Notes under the pieces: generated by a model
Told to the model about the DNA's origin: nothing
Databases searched by the model: none
Seen by the model: the letters and a program-made list of their open reading frames with translations, nothing else
Shown: positions 23,029-30,893 of the stretch, piece after piece
How positions within the stretch are numbered: position 1 is the first letter of the stretch
Layout: the number at the start of each line of letters is the position of its first letter
Assembly: GCA_035301345.1 (NCBI GenBank)
Contig: DATGUM010000017.1
Span: forward strand, 1-36,848
DNA from: CALAMD01 sp035301345
Lineage (GTDB): Bacteria > Bacillota > Bacilli > Bacillales > Amphibacillaceae
Direction of reading: 5' to 3'
Length of the DNA stretch: 36,848 bases
Position numbers and translations under genes: made by a program

Positions 23029-23961
23029 TTGTTTAAATTAGATTGGAAACGTCTAGGAATTATTTCTGGACTTTCACTTTCTCTCATCGCTGCAGGTTGT
23101 GGATCAGATGACTCATCAGATGATTCAGAGCCAGTAGATGATAATGAAGGCGAAAGTACAGAAGTTAACTACGGCGAAGAAGTAGATTACGCAATCACTG
23201 GTATTGAACCAGGAGCAGGTGTTTTTCAAGCTGCTGAAGATGCGGTTGAAGAATACGGCTTAGATGGTTGGGAAGTACAAGCTTCTTCAAGTGGTGCAAT
23301 GGCTACAGCATTAGGTGAAGCTATTGAGAACGAAGAACCAATTATTGTAACTGGTTGGTCACCACACTGGAAATTTGCTGAGTATGATCTAAAATATTTA
23401 GATGATCCAGCAGGTGTATTCGGTGAAGAAGAGATCATTGCAACAATGGTTCGCGAAGGACTAGAAGATGACAGTCCAGATGCATTTAAGTTATTAGATC
23501 AGTTTAACTGGTCTGCAGATGACTTAGAAGATGTTATGTTAGAGATTTCTAATGGTGCTGAACCAGCAGAAGCTGCAGCAGATTGGGTTGAAGACAATGC
23601 TGATGCAGTTGAAGAATGGACAGACGGTGTAGAAGAATCTGACGGTGAAGAAATTGAATTAGTTTACGTTGAGTGGGACACTGAAATTGCTTCAACAAAC
23701 GTTGTTGCAAATGTTCTTGAAGACTTAGGATTTGACGTAACAATCACACCTCTAGATAACGCTGTTATGTGGCAAGCAGTTGCTAACGGCGAAGCAGACG
23801 GTATGGTTGCTGCATGGTTACCAGGAACACACGGTGACTTATACGAAGAGTACAAAGATGATTTAGTAGACCTAGGGGAAAACCTCTCAGGTGCTAAGAT
23901 TGGGTTAGTTGTTCCAGAGTACATGGACATCGACTCAATTGAAGATTTAGAAGCAAAGTAA
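23029..23961 (+). CDS. opuAC: Glycine betaine-binding lipoprotein OpuAC
   Basis: A 310-residue substrate-binding lipoprotein. The signal peptide ends in LIAAGC with C24. The betaine cage tryptophans are recognisable as W110 (TGWSPHW), W216 (VEWDTEI) and W263 (AAWLPGTH); their spacing of 106 and 47 residues equals that of W72, W178 and W225 in B. subtilis OpuAC. The mature part is extremely acidic: by hand I count about 79 Asp/Glu against 7 Lys/Arg, which suggests a salty or alkaline habitat. The start is TTG, 8 nt after AAAGGGGAG. Last gene of the operon. Confidence 0.95.
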   Translation: MFKLDWKRLGIISGLSLSLIAAGCGSDDSSDDSEPVDDNEGESTEVNYGEEVDYAITGIEPGAGVFQAAEDAVEEYGLDGWEVQASSSGAMATALGEAIENEEPIIVTGWSPHWKFAEYDLKYLDDPAGVFGEEEIIATMVREGLEDDSPDAFKLLDQFNWSADDLEDVMLEISNGAEPAEAAADWVEDNADAVEEWTDGVEESDGEEIELVYVEWDTEIASTNVVANVLEDLGFDVTITPLDNAVMWQAVANGEADGMVAAWLPGTHGDLYEEYKDDLVDLGENLSGAKIGLVVPEYMDIDSIEDLEAK

Positions 23962-24014
23962 GTCATTAAGTAAAAAATTAAAGTAAAACATGTAAATAAG
24001 CTCAGTTTTAAGAG

Positions 24015-24050
24015 AAAAGCTAGTCGTATGCCCTTACGACTAGCTTTTTT
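24015..24050 (+). terminator. Terminator of the opuA operon
   Basis: Perfect 14-bp stem 24015-24028 / 24035-24048, 6-nt loop, ending in a run of six Ts. Confidence 0.9.
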
Positions 24051-24052
24051 CA

Positions 24053-24091
24053 TGTGAAAAGAGCTATGACATTATGTGCCATAGCTCTTTT
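24053..24091 (-). terminator. Terminator of yhaH
   Basis: 12-bp stem 24057-24068 / 24080-24091 directly beyond the minus-strand yhaH stop; the minus-strand copy ends in CTTTTCAC. Confidence 0.7.
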
Positions 24092-24111
24092 AAAACGTAT
24101 ATTGTCATTGC

Positions 24112-24489
24112 TTAAAATTCAGGTGTTTCAGGTTCATTTTTAATTTTCACTTCTAATTCCTGTAAGCTCGTTTCAATTTCTTCTAAATATTTATGAATGT
24201 TTTCTTGGTGAGGTTCTACAGCTGTTTTCCATTCTTCAACAGACGTTTTCATCTCATCAGTTAGCTCATTAATAAGAGCAATTCCTTCTTTCGATGTTTT
24301 TGTGATTTGGTTTTTAAGTTTAACCGCTTCTTGTGTTAAGTTATTAAAAGCTTCTTTCCATTCAAGCCCTTGATCTTTAATTTTCTTGCGAATGTGTTTA
24401 CCAGAGGAAGGTGTACTTAATAGAACTGTTGCTGCGCTTATTGCTCCACCGATACAAAAGCCGATTAAAATAGATTTACTTTTAGACAT
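24112..24489 (-). CDS. yhaH: YtxH-domain protein YhaH
   Basis: A 125-residue protein with one N-terminal transmembrane segment (ILIGFCIGGAISAATVLL) followed by the TPSSGKHIRKKI motif that defines YtxH-like general-stress proteins, then an amphipathic helical tail of coiled-coil character. YhaH is thought of as a stress protein in B. subtilis; its biochemical role is not known. A consensus AAGGAGG lies before the ATG. It sits between opuA and trpP; yhaH and trpP are also neighbours in B. subtilis. Confidence 0.85.
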   Translation of the reverse strand: MSKSKSILIGFCIGGAISAATVLLSTPSSGKHIRKKIKDQGLEWKEAFNNLTQEAVKLKNQITKTSKEGIALINELTDEMKTSVEEWKTAVEPHQENIHKYLEEIETSLQELEVKIKNEPETPEF

Positions 24490-24572
24490 GAGTATAACCT
24501 CCTTCGTGTATTACGATAATTTTTTCTACTTATATATTGTACCTTAATTCGAATGAAGGCAAACATATTGTG

Positions 24573-24605
24573 AAAAATCCTCTGACATATTATTGCCAGA
24601 GGATT
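24573..24605 (-). terminator. Terminator of trpP
   Basis: 9-bp perfect stem 24576-24584 / 24597-24605. Read on the minus strand it ends in GGATTTTTCAC, a few bases after the trpP stop. Confidence 0.75.
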
Positions 24606-24627
24606 AATCCGGTTATTTTATCATCTG

Positions 24628-25149
24628 TTAGACAGTTGCTATTCTTGAACGCTTCATGATTGCTTGGACGATTGGATAAATGACAATCATAACGATCGCA
24701 TTTACTGCTGTTGCAGGGAGTACGACAGTCGCTAAAAGCGCCGTGAATCCTGCACCTACATCAACACCTACAATAAATAGGCCGACCGACAAGAAGATTG
24801 CTCCACTAATGATTGTTCCAACAGCTGTTAAAACTGGTGCTAGAATGTTATTATTTACGAGATTTCTCGTAGCTAAAAACAATCCTAAAAACAGTAATGC
24901 TGTAATTGGTTTATCAATAATGTTAGCGAGCTCTCCGCCAGGGAATGTCGTTGTTAGCGCCGAAACAATTCCTGTTACAATAGATAGTAGTACGACGTAT
25001 TGCGCTTTAGGGAATAAAATGATTCCTAGAAACATCATCGAAAGTAACATATCTGGCCTCATACCGAATAAAATCGGTGGCGCAACAGCGTGTAAAACAG
25101 CACCTATCCCAACTAATAATGATAAAATAATTAATACTCTTAAATTCAT
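24628..25149 (-). CDS. trpP: Tryptophan transporter TrpP
   Basis: A 173-residue membrane protein with about five hydrophobic segments. The pattern LHAVAPPILFGMRPDMLLSMMFLGIILFP near the N terminus followed by VTGIVSALTTTFPGGELANIIDKP is diagnostic of TrpP (formerly YhaG), the probable tryptophan importer of Bacillus. In B. subtilis its translation is blocked by tryptophan-bound TRAP, and the leader here has a matching site. The ATG is preceded by a GAGGAGAG Shine-Dalgarno site that is part of that TRAP site. Position next to yhaH and hit agrees with B. subtilis, although serC is absent. Confidence 0.93.
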   Translation of the reverse strand: MNLRVLIILSLLVGIGAVLHAVAPPILFGMRPDMLLSMMFLGIILFPKAQYVVLLSIVTGIVSALTTTFPGGELANIIDKPITALLFLGLFLATRNLVNNNILAPVLTAVGTIISGAIFLSVGLFIVGVDVGAGFTALLATVVLPATAVNAIVMIVIYPIVQAIMKRSRIATV

Positions 25150-25150
25150 T

Positions 25151-25173
25151 CTTAACTCTCCTCATCTCAACTA
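25151..25173 (-). promoter_or_regulatory. Putative TRAP-binding site in the trpP leader
   Basis: Directly before the trpP ATG the mRNA carries five NAG triplets (UAG, GAG, GAG, GAG, AAG), each separated by exactly two nucleotides, spanning the Shine-Dalgarno sequence. Tryptophan-activated TRAP binds (G/U)AG repeats with 2-3 nt spacers. B. subtilis trpP is controlled this way. A hairpin with CAATTG arms (about 25194-25215) lies just upstream. Confidence 0.6.
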
Positions 25174-25222
25174 AATATTATTCCCAATTGTGCGTCTATG
25201 CCAATTGCGGAATGATAATTCA

Positions 25223-25231
25223 ATTATAACA
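25223..25231 (-). promoter_or_regulatory. Extended -10 promoter of trpP
   Basis: On the minus strand TG-T-TATAAT (25231-25223), placing the start of transcription about 65 nt before the ATG. No clear -35 box. Confidence 0.5.
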
Positions 25232-25274
25232 AAGTTGAGATAAATAAGGAAGTATGTGAAATGAGCTCGAACGT

Positions 25275-25706
25275 TTATATTAAGATATTTTCATTAATGG
25301 TTTGTGCTATTTCAGCTAAATCATCACTCGTATAAGCACTTTCATTCGTTATCCAGTTTGTTGACAGGCCGTCTCCATTCTCATATTTCGGAATGAGGTG
25401 CAAGTGTAAGTGAAACACTGTTTGACTTGCTGCTTCTTCATTATTATTTAATACGTTCATTCCGACTGGGTTATAAGCATCTTTAATCGCATTTGAAATG
25501 TGTGGAACAGCTTCAAATAGATGTTTTGCAACTTCCGGAGGTGTATCATAAAGATTACGTGTATGTTGCTTCGGTATAATAAGTGTATGTCCTTTTGAGA
25601 CTTGACTAATATCAAGAAAAGCGAAGACATGTTCATTCTCAAATACTTTTGCTGATGGAATGTCTCCATCAATTATTTTACAAAAAATACAATTATCATG
25701 TGTCAT
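25275..25706 (-). CDS. hit: HIT family protein Hit
   Basis: A 143-residue HINT-type hydrolase. The histidine triad is HLHLHLIP with H99, H101 (catalytic) and H103, and the N-terminal CIFC pair (C6, C9) probably binds zinc. Such enzymes hydrolyse nucleoside phosphoramidates or dinucleotides in the cytoplasm; the physiological substrate in Bacillus is not settled. AAGGAGA precedes the ATG. It is divergent from ecsA, the same arrangement as in B. subtilis. Confidence 0.94.
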   Translation of the reverse strand: MTHDNCIFCKIIDGDIPSAKVFENEHVFAFLDISQVSKGHTLIIPKQHTRNLYDTPPEVAKHLFEAVPHISNAIKDAYNPVGMNVLNNNEEAASQTVFHLHLHLIPKYENGDGLSTNWITNESAYTSDDLAEIAQTINENILI

Positions 25707-25826
25707 GTAAACATCTCCTTATGAAATCTTAAGTTAAACTCAGTTATCCATAAGATTACCATATAGATACATACAAATGAACTAGAAACATAAATAGTTA
25801 TTTTGTTTTTAAAGAAGGACGGGACG

Positions 25827-25835
25827 TGCTACACT
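25827..25835 (+). promoter_or_regulatory. Extended -10 promoter of ecsAB
   Basis: TG-C-TACACT at 25827-25835, about 33 bp before the ecsA GTG. -35 is weak. Confidence 0.4.
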
Positions 25836-25867
25836 TTTAATGTGAAAAGGGAGTAGGAGGAAACAAT

Positions 25868-26614
25868 GTGGACCCATTACTAAAAATCGATCATTTGTAC
25901 GGAGGATATACACAAAAGAATATTTTAGAAGACGTATCATTTGAAGTGAAACGAAATGAAATTGTCGGTTTGATCGGCTTAAACGGTGCTGGAAAAAGTA
26001 CAACGATTAAACATATAATTGGTCTTATGAACCCGAGAAAAGGATCCGTTCTCATTAACGGACATTCATTAAAAGAAGACCCAACGACGTATCGAAAACA
26101 ATTTTCATATATACCTGAAGTACCTATTCTCTATGAAGAGCTTACGTTATATGAACATTTACGTTTAACAGCTATGGCATACGATTTATCAGAAGATACG
26201 TTTAATAAAAGAATGCCACCATTACTTAAGGAGTTTCGGCTAGAACGACAACTTCATTGGTTCCCTGTACACTTTTCTAAAGGAATGCGCCAAAAAGTAA
26301 TGATTATGTGTGCATTTTTAATAGAACCTCACTTGTATATTGTTGACGAACCTTTTGTCGGACTTGATCCAATTGGTATTCGTTCTTATTTACAATTGAT
26401 GGAAGATATGAAGGAAAGTGGTGCAAGTATTTTAATGTCGACGCATATTTTATCTACGGCAGAAAAGTATTGTGACCGGTTCGTTATTATTCATGAAGGA
26501 AAGATTAGAGCGATGGGCTCTTTAGAGGAACTACAACAAGCCTTTCATATGGAAGATGCCACTTTAGACGACTTATATATACATCTAACAGAGGAAGAGT
26601 CTCATGATTTTTGA
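25868..26614 (+). CDS. ecsA: ABC transporter ATP-binding protein EcsA
   Basis: A 248-residue ATPase. Walker A is GLNGAGKST (37-45), the signature FSKGMRQK, Walker B LYIVDEPFVGLDP, and the switch histidine STHIL. EcsAB of B. subtilis affects protein secretion, regulated intramembrane proteolysis by RasP and competence; the transported substrate is thought to be peptides, without firm proof. The start is GTG, 7 nt after AGGAGG (the ATG 2 nt earlier is in another frame and stops after five codons). It overlaps ecsB by 11 nt. Confidence 0.93.
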   Translation: MDPLLKIDHLYGGYTQKNILEDVSFEVKRNEIVGLIGLNGAGKSTTIKHIIGLMNPRKGSVLINGHSLKEDPTTYRKQFSYIPEVPILYEELTLYEHLRLTAMAYDLSEDTFNKRMPPLLKEFRLERQLHWFPVHFSKGMRQKVMIMCAFLIEPHLYIVDEPFVGLDPIGIRSYLQLMEDMKESGASILMSTHILSTAEKYCDRFVIIHEGKIRAMGSLEELQQAFHMEDATLDDLYIHLTEEESHDF

Positions 26615-27827
26615 CGCTAAGGAGCTTTTTAAGCAACGATTAAAAGACCATATAAAAGAATTAAGCCGTTATTCGCGTTACATACTTAATGAACATTTGT
26701 CGATTGCATTACTATTTACAATCGTTATTTTAGCCGTCTATTATGAGCGATGGATTAGCAGTTTAACGGAGGCATTTCCGTCAGCAATGATTGTCGCCAT
26801 TATCTTTGGGTTAGTAGTCACATACTCTCCCGTTCGCACGTTGTTAAAACGAGCAGATATTGTTTTTTTAACAGTTGCTGAGCAAAAAATGGGACACTAT
26901 TTTAAATATTCCTTGTTTTATAGCTTTTTTACTCAGTTGTATATTGTATTTATAGCTGCTGCAGCTTTAGCGCCACTGTACAGTCATGCCAGTAGGAACG
27001 GGGTAGATTCACTATATGTCGTTATAATTTTCCTTTTGTTAACGTATAAAGGGATAAATATTTATCTGAATTGGTTACGTACTCAAATGGATGAGAGCAA
27101 TCGCCAAATCGTTATTATTAGTTTGAGGTTATTGTTAAACGTAAGTACGTTTTACTTTTTTATTATTCAAGCATACGTCTATACGTTATTTAGTTTTATT
27201 TTATTGCTCGCTCTATTGCTATATTTACATACGTCTGTGAAGCGGCGTGCAACGGTTGCGTGGGAACGTTTAATCAGTGAAGAAGATAAGAAAATGCAAT
27301 TGTTTTATCGGTTAGCTAATTTATTCACCGACGTTCCTTATTTAGAAACGTCAATAAAGAAGCGTCGTTTATTAAATGTATTTATTAGAAAAATACCATT
27401 TCAGCATCATCTCACGTATCATTATTTATATCGGATAACATTTATTCGGAGTGGTGATTACTTAGGAATGTATGTACGCTTGCTCATTCTCGGAGGACTA
27501 TTTATTTATTTCGTTCCGAATGGGTTAGTAAAAATTGCATTAGGTATATTGTTTATTTACATGAGTACGTTCCAGATGATGACGTTATTTAATCATTACC
27601 GAACAAAGTTATGGATGGATATTTATCCGACGAATGAAACGATGAAAATGCGGGCTATTATGAAGTTAATGAGTAATTTAGCGTTTGCTCAAACAATCTT
27701 GTATACACTCGTTTTATTTGGAACGTTTCATTATGAAGAATCATTGCTTATGCTCGTTATTGGAATAGGTTTCGTATATTTATTTATGAATAAATATGTA
27801 AAGAAAAAGTTAAAAAAGAATGAATAA
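26604..27827 (+). CDS. ecsB: ABC transporter permease EcsB
   Basis: A 407-residue membrane protein of the EcsB family, partner of EcsA. The N-terminal segment FKQRLKDHIKELSRYSRYILNEH and the tandem hydrophobic helices (first pair about 33-75, others around 95-210 and 285-400) match the family. Its start lies 11 nt before the end of ecsA, so the two are translationally coupled. No ecsC follows; instead a terminator and an oppositely oriented amidohydrolase. Confidence 0.92.
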   Translation: MIFDAKELFKQRLKDHIKELSRYSRYILNEHLSIALLFTIVILAVYYERWISSLTEAFPSAMIVAIIFGLVVTYSPVRTLLKRADIVFLTVAEQKMGHYFKYSLFYSFFTQLYIVFIAAAALAPLYSHASRNGVDSLYVVIIFLLLTYKGINIYLNWLRTQMDESNRQIVIISLRLLLNVSTFYFFIIQAYVYTLFSFILLLALLLYLHTSVKRRATVAWERLISEEDKKMQLFYRLANLFTDVPYLETSIKKRRLLNVFIRKIPFQHHLTYHYLYRITFIRSGDYLGMYVRLLILGGLFIYFVPNGLVKIALGILFIYMSTFQMMTLFNHYRTKLWMDIYPTNETMKMRAIMKLMSNLAFAQTILYTLVLFGTFHYEESLLMLVIGIGFVYLFMNKYVKKKLKKNE

Positions 27828-27873
27828 AAAAACAGCTTTTGCTTCACTACATACTTAGTGGCAAATGCTGTTT
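27827..27873. terminator. Bidirectional terminator, ecsB and amidohydrolase
   Basis: 14-bp stem 27827-27840 / 27860-27873 with one mismatch; A-rich on the left and T-rich on the right, between convergent genes. Confidence 0.85.
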
Positions 27874-27884
27874 TTCTGTTCGGT

Positions 27885-29054
27885 TTATTTCTCTTGATAA
27901 TTAAGATACGCTTGAATGAGTGCTTTTGCTGCAATTGGCATGGCACGTTCATCAAAGTCAAATAGTGGGTGGTGATGAGGGTAAACGTGACCTTCCTTTT
28001 GTGCACCTGTGAAAAAATATGCCCCAGGATGATTTAAAATATAATAAGCAAAATCTTCTCCACCCATTGTAGGGGGGACTTCACGTACTTCCTTGACGTC
28101 TTTAATTTGCTCGCTGAATGTCATAATTAATTCAGCGTCGTCTTCGTGATTAATAACAGGTGGATATCCTTTTTCATAAGATAGTGTATGAGAACACTCA
28201 CTACCTACACATAATCCTTGTAAAATGTTTTTCATTTCTTTCATAATCGTTTCTTGAACGTCACGATTAAAGTACCGGACAGTTCCGACAATTTTTGCTG
28301 TATCAGCAATGATGTTAAACGCATTACCCGATTGAAAAGATCCAATCGTTACGACTGCGGTTTCTAAAGGATCAATTCGTCGACTCACGATTTGTTGGAT
28401 TTGAGAAACGACGTCAGCACCGATAACAATCGAGTCTTTCGTTTCGTGAGGAGCGGCGCCATGACCACCCTTTCCTTGAATCGTAATTTCAAAACGATCA
28501 ACACCCGCCATAAAGTTTCCTTTAGTCGTATCAATTGTCCCTAAAGGTGTTGGTACCCATAAGTGAGAACCGAAGAACGCATCTATATGATCAAGCTTAC
28601 CAGACGCCATCATTGGTTTTGCCCCACCAGGTGCTAATTCTTCAGCATGTTGATGGATAAATACTACAGTCCCTTTTAATTCATCCTTTACAGACGTCAA
28701 CACTTTAGCGATTGTTAATAAAATAGCTGTATGTCCATCATGTCCACATGCGTGCATAACCCCGTCATTTTTAGATTTATAAGAAACGTCTTTTTCATCT
28801 TGAATAGGTAACGCATCAAAGTCAGCACGTAAACCGATTGTTTTTCCCTCTTTACCACCTTCTAATGTAGCGATAATTCCATTGCCACCAACATTTGTTT
28901 CGTAAGGAATATTTAACTGCTCATAAAACTGGCTTATGTATTTCGCTGTTTCATGCTCTTCAAATGATAACTCTGGTCGTTCATGTAAGTATCTTCTTAT
29001 ATCGACCATTTCTTGAAAATGATCGTCAATGAGTTGAAAAATGTGTTCAGTCAC
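27885..29054 (-). CDS. yhaA: M20 family N-acyl-amino acid amidohydrolase (YhaA-like)
   Basis: A 389-residue zinc/manganese amidohydrolase. Family motifs in order: YLHERPELSFEEHET, the metal/catalytic site RADFDALPI, HACGHDGH, HQHAEE, and the GKGGHGAAPH dimerisation region; the last ligand H lies near YPHHHPLFDFDE. Such enzymes remove acyl groups from N-acyl or N-acetyl amino acids (related to hippurate hydrolase and to the DapL/N-acetyl-diaminopimelate deacetylase). Start is GTG after an AAAGGAG site. YhaA also follows ecsABC in B. subtilis. The gene downstream on the other strand is dapA, but a role of this enzyme in lysine synthesis is not shown. Confidence 0.88.
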   Translation of the reverse strand: MTEHIFQLIDDHFQEMVDIRRYLHERPELSFEEHETAKYISQFYEQLNIPYETNVGGNGIIATLEGGKEGKTIGLRADFDALPIQDEKDVSYKSKNDGVMHACGHDGHTAILLTIAKVLTSVKDELKGTVVFIHQHAEELAPGGAKPMMASGKLDHIDAFFGSHLWVPTPLGTIDTTKGNFMAGVDRFEITIQGKGGHGAAPHETKDSIVIGADVVSQIQQIVSRRIDPLETAVVTIGSFQSGNAFNIIADTAKIVGTVRYFNRDVQETIMKEMKNILQGLCVGSECSHTLSYEKGYPPVINHEDDAELIMTFSEQIKDVKEVREVPPTMGGEDFAYYILNHPGAYFFTGAQKEGHVYPHHHPLFDFDERAMPIAAKALIQAYLNYQEK

Positions 29055-29081
29055 TTAAATTCTCCTTTTTTCATTTGTTTT

Positions 29082-29090
29082 ATTATAGCA
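29082..29090 (-). promoter_or_regulatory. Extended -10 promoter of the amidohydrolase gene
   Basis: Minus strand TG-C-TATAAT (29090-29082), about 27 bp before the GTG start. Confidence 0.5.
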
Positions 29091-29128
29091 TAAATTTTTA
29101 TTTCAGTTGTTCTTAACCGGTTGAAAGG

Positions 29129-29436
29129 CTTGTGTTTTAAGGTGCGTTCTGATATGTTATAGACAATTAAATAAAACCAACATTCCGCAAGAATGAAAGT
29201 GAGTTGGAGGAGCGAAAACCAAAAGTAAGCAACATGAGAAAATGAGTTCAATGATTGTTGTTGAAAGGGGAATTTGCCGAAGTTTTAAATGCACTCATCT
29301 GTTTTTAAAACTGGTTCTGTATTGAATAAGTGCTGAACTGTCATACAGGTAACTGTATGAAGGGCTATCTTACGCATGGAAACAAATATTAGTGAGTCGT
29401 TTCTAATGCAACAACGCCCATCGTTGTTGCTTTTTT
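29129..29436 (+). promoter_or_regulatory. Lysine riboswitch (L box) with terminator, controlling dapA
   Basis: Conserved blocks in correct order: AAGGTGCG (29139-29146), TGAAAGGGGAATTTGCCGAAG ending at 29282, CTGGTTCTG then ATTGAATAAGTGCTG, and AGGGCTATCT ending near 29370. Helices visible are P3 (29281-29289 / 29304-29312), P4 (29313-29317 / 29335-29339) and P5 (CATACAG/CTGTATG, GUAA loop, 29342-29359). A terminator with arms 29408-29416 / 29422-29430 and six Ts follows. GCAT-GGAAAC (29374-29383) can pair with GTTTC-TA-ATGC (29399-29409) as an antiterminator. The 5' half of P1 does not match the standard AGATAG. Lysine should stop dapA transcription. Confidence 0.93.
29408..29436 (+). terminator. 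Riboswitch expression-platform terminator
   Basis: GCAACAACG / CGTTGTTGC, 5-nt loop, six Ts. The left arm shares its first two bases with the possible antiterminator. Confidence 0.9.
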
Positions 29437-29506
29437 AATTTTAAAGCGTAATAAAAAGTCCTAACTAGGCTAGAGAAGTAAAATAAATATGAAGGATGTG
29501 TCTTGA

Positions 29507-30370
29507 ATGAAATTTGGCGATATTATGACAGCAATGGTAACACCTTTTAATGAAAATGATGAAATAGACTTTGGCGCAACAGAGAAGTTAGTCGAGCACC
29601 TAATTGCGACAGGAACTGAAGGATTAATTATTGCTGGAACGACAGGAGAAAGCCCGACATTAACGATGGAAGAACAAATCGAGTTATTTAAATTTGTCGT
29701 TAAACAAGTTGATGGACGAATCCCAGTGATTGCAGGTGCTGGTTCAAATAACACGAAAGAAGCAATCCATTTAACAAAGAATGCAGAAGCAGCAGGTGTT
29801 GACGGCATTATGACTGTCGTCCCTTACTATAACAAGCCGTCACAAGCAGGGTTGTATGAGCATTTTAAAACAATTGCTGCATCGACGAAATTACCAATCA
29901 TGCTTTATAACATTCCAGGACGAAGTTCAGTTAATATGTCAGTTGACACAATTGTTGAATTATCAAAAATTGAAAATATCGTTTCTGTAAAAGAGGCGAG
30001 TGCAGACTTAGATGCAATGGCAGATATTATCCAGAGAACAGATGAAGACTTCACTTTATATAGCGGTGATGATGGATTAACGTTACCGGTCTTATCAATT
30101 GGTGGTCAAGGAGTCGTCTCTGTTTCAGCTCACGTGATAGGGACAGAAATGAAAGAGATGGTTCATGCATTTAAAGAGGGTAATGTAAAGAAAGCTGCTG
30201 ATTTGCACCGTCAATTATTACCGACGATGAATGCGATGTTCAGTGCTCCGAGTCCAACCCCTGTAAAAGCAGCATTAGAAATGATCGGAATTCCTGTTGG
30301 GGACGTTCGTTTACCACTCGTGTCATTAACTGAAGAAGAACTTGAATTTGTAAGAAAACATGTTAAGTAA
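29507..30370 (+). CDS. dapA: 4-hydroxy-tetrahydrodipicolinate synthase
   Basis: A 287-residue TIM-barrel lyase that condenses pyruvate with aspartate semialdehyde, the first step specific to the lysine/diaminopimelate branch. Catalytic residues are K162 (Schiff base, in SVKEAS), Y134 (LYNIPGR), R139, T45/T46 (GTTGES) and Y108. It is the only lysine-pathway gene here, separate from any asd-dapG operon, and is preceded by a lysine riboswitch. AAGGA lies before the ATG at 10 nt spacing. No terminator follows before the DsbB-like gene, which has its own promoter. Confidence 0.96.
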   Translation: MKFGDIMTAMVTPFNENDEIDFGATEKLVEHLIATGTEGLIIAGTTGESPTLTMEEQIELFKFVVKQVDGRIPVIAGAGSNNTKEAIHLTKNAEAAGVDGIMTVVPYYNKPSQAGLYEHFKTIAASTKLPIMLYNIPGRSSVNMSVDTIVELSKIENIVSVKEASADLDAMADIIQRTDEDFTLYSGDDGLTLPVLSIGGQGVVSVSAHVIGTEMKEMVHAFKEGNVKKAADLHRQLLPTMNAMFSAPSPTPVKAALEMIGIPVGDVRLPLVSLTEEELEFVRKHVK

Positions 30371-30396
30371 ATAGCGCGTAAATACGAGCACATGAA

Positions 30397-30426
30397 TTGT
30401 TATTTAAAGCATAGTCGTTGTATAAT
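30397..30426 (+). promoter_or_regulatory. Promoter of the bdbC-like gene
   Basis: TTGTTA (30397-30402), 18-bp spacer, TATAAT (30421-30426), about 30 bp ahead of the first ATG. Confidence 0.6.
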
Positions 30427-30463
30427 ACGTTTAAAATGTGTGTGAGAGGAATTAATATGACAA

Positions 30464-30886
30464 ATGAATAAACAGAAGGAACAGCTATTTTTAGTCATTT
30501 GGACGCAAGCTCTTCTTGCTTTAATCGGCAGTTTGTTTTTTTCTGAAGTGATGGGATACGTGCCATGTGATTTATGTTGGATTCAGAGAATAATTATGTA
30601 TCCACTCGTCGTCATTTATGGAGTTGCTATATTTAAGAAAAATGTAGATATAGCTTTACCAGGACTGATATTAAGTGGAATAGGTATATTCGTTTCCACT
30701 TATCATTACGGGATTCAAAAGCTTTCATTTTTACAAGAACAAGGTGGAACGTGTACAATTGTTCCGTGCAATGTGCAGTATATTAATTACTTCGGATTTA
30801 TAACGATACCTTTTTTAGCATTAGTTGCATTTGTCGTTATTTTCACGTTGCATATTATTATTGTTATTCAAAAAAAGAAAGGATAA
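30464..30886 (+). CDS. bdbC: Thiol-disulfide oxidoreductase of the DsbB family (BdbC-like)
   Basis: A 140-residue membrane protein with four helices that passes electrons from an extracytoplasmic thiol oxidase to quinones. Both redox pairs are visible: C35-x-x-C38 in PCDLCW and C97/C102 in GGTCTIVPC. In B. subtilis BdbC works with BdbD and is needed for ComGC/ComEC and thus competence; the terminal gene of the window is comK. The Shine-Dalgarno site (AGAGGA) sits 6 nt before an out-of-frame ATG (30457), whose four-codon frame ends within the start of this gene; the ATG at 30464 is 13 nt from it. Confidence 0.93.
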   Translation: MNKQKEQLFLVIWTQALLALIGSLFFSEVMGYVPCDLCWIQRIIMYPLVVIYGVAIFKKNVDIALPGLILSGIGIFVSTYHYGIQKLSFLQEQGGTCTIVPCNVQYINYFGFITIPFLALVAFVVIFTLHIIIVIQKKKG

Positions 30887-30893
30887 AAGAGAC

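Noticed and set aside
24680..25174. Long plus-strand open frame (164 codons) opposite trpP
   Set aside because: It is the antisense of a well-recognised membrane protein gene. Low-complexity Thr/Ala/Ile composition is what the reverse of hydrophobic codons gives, and no ribosome site precedes it.
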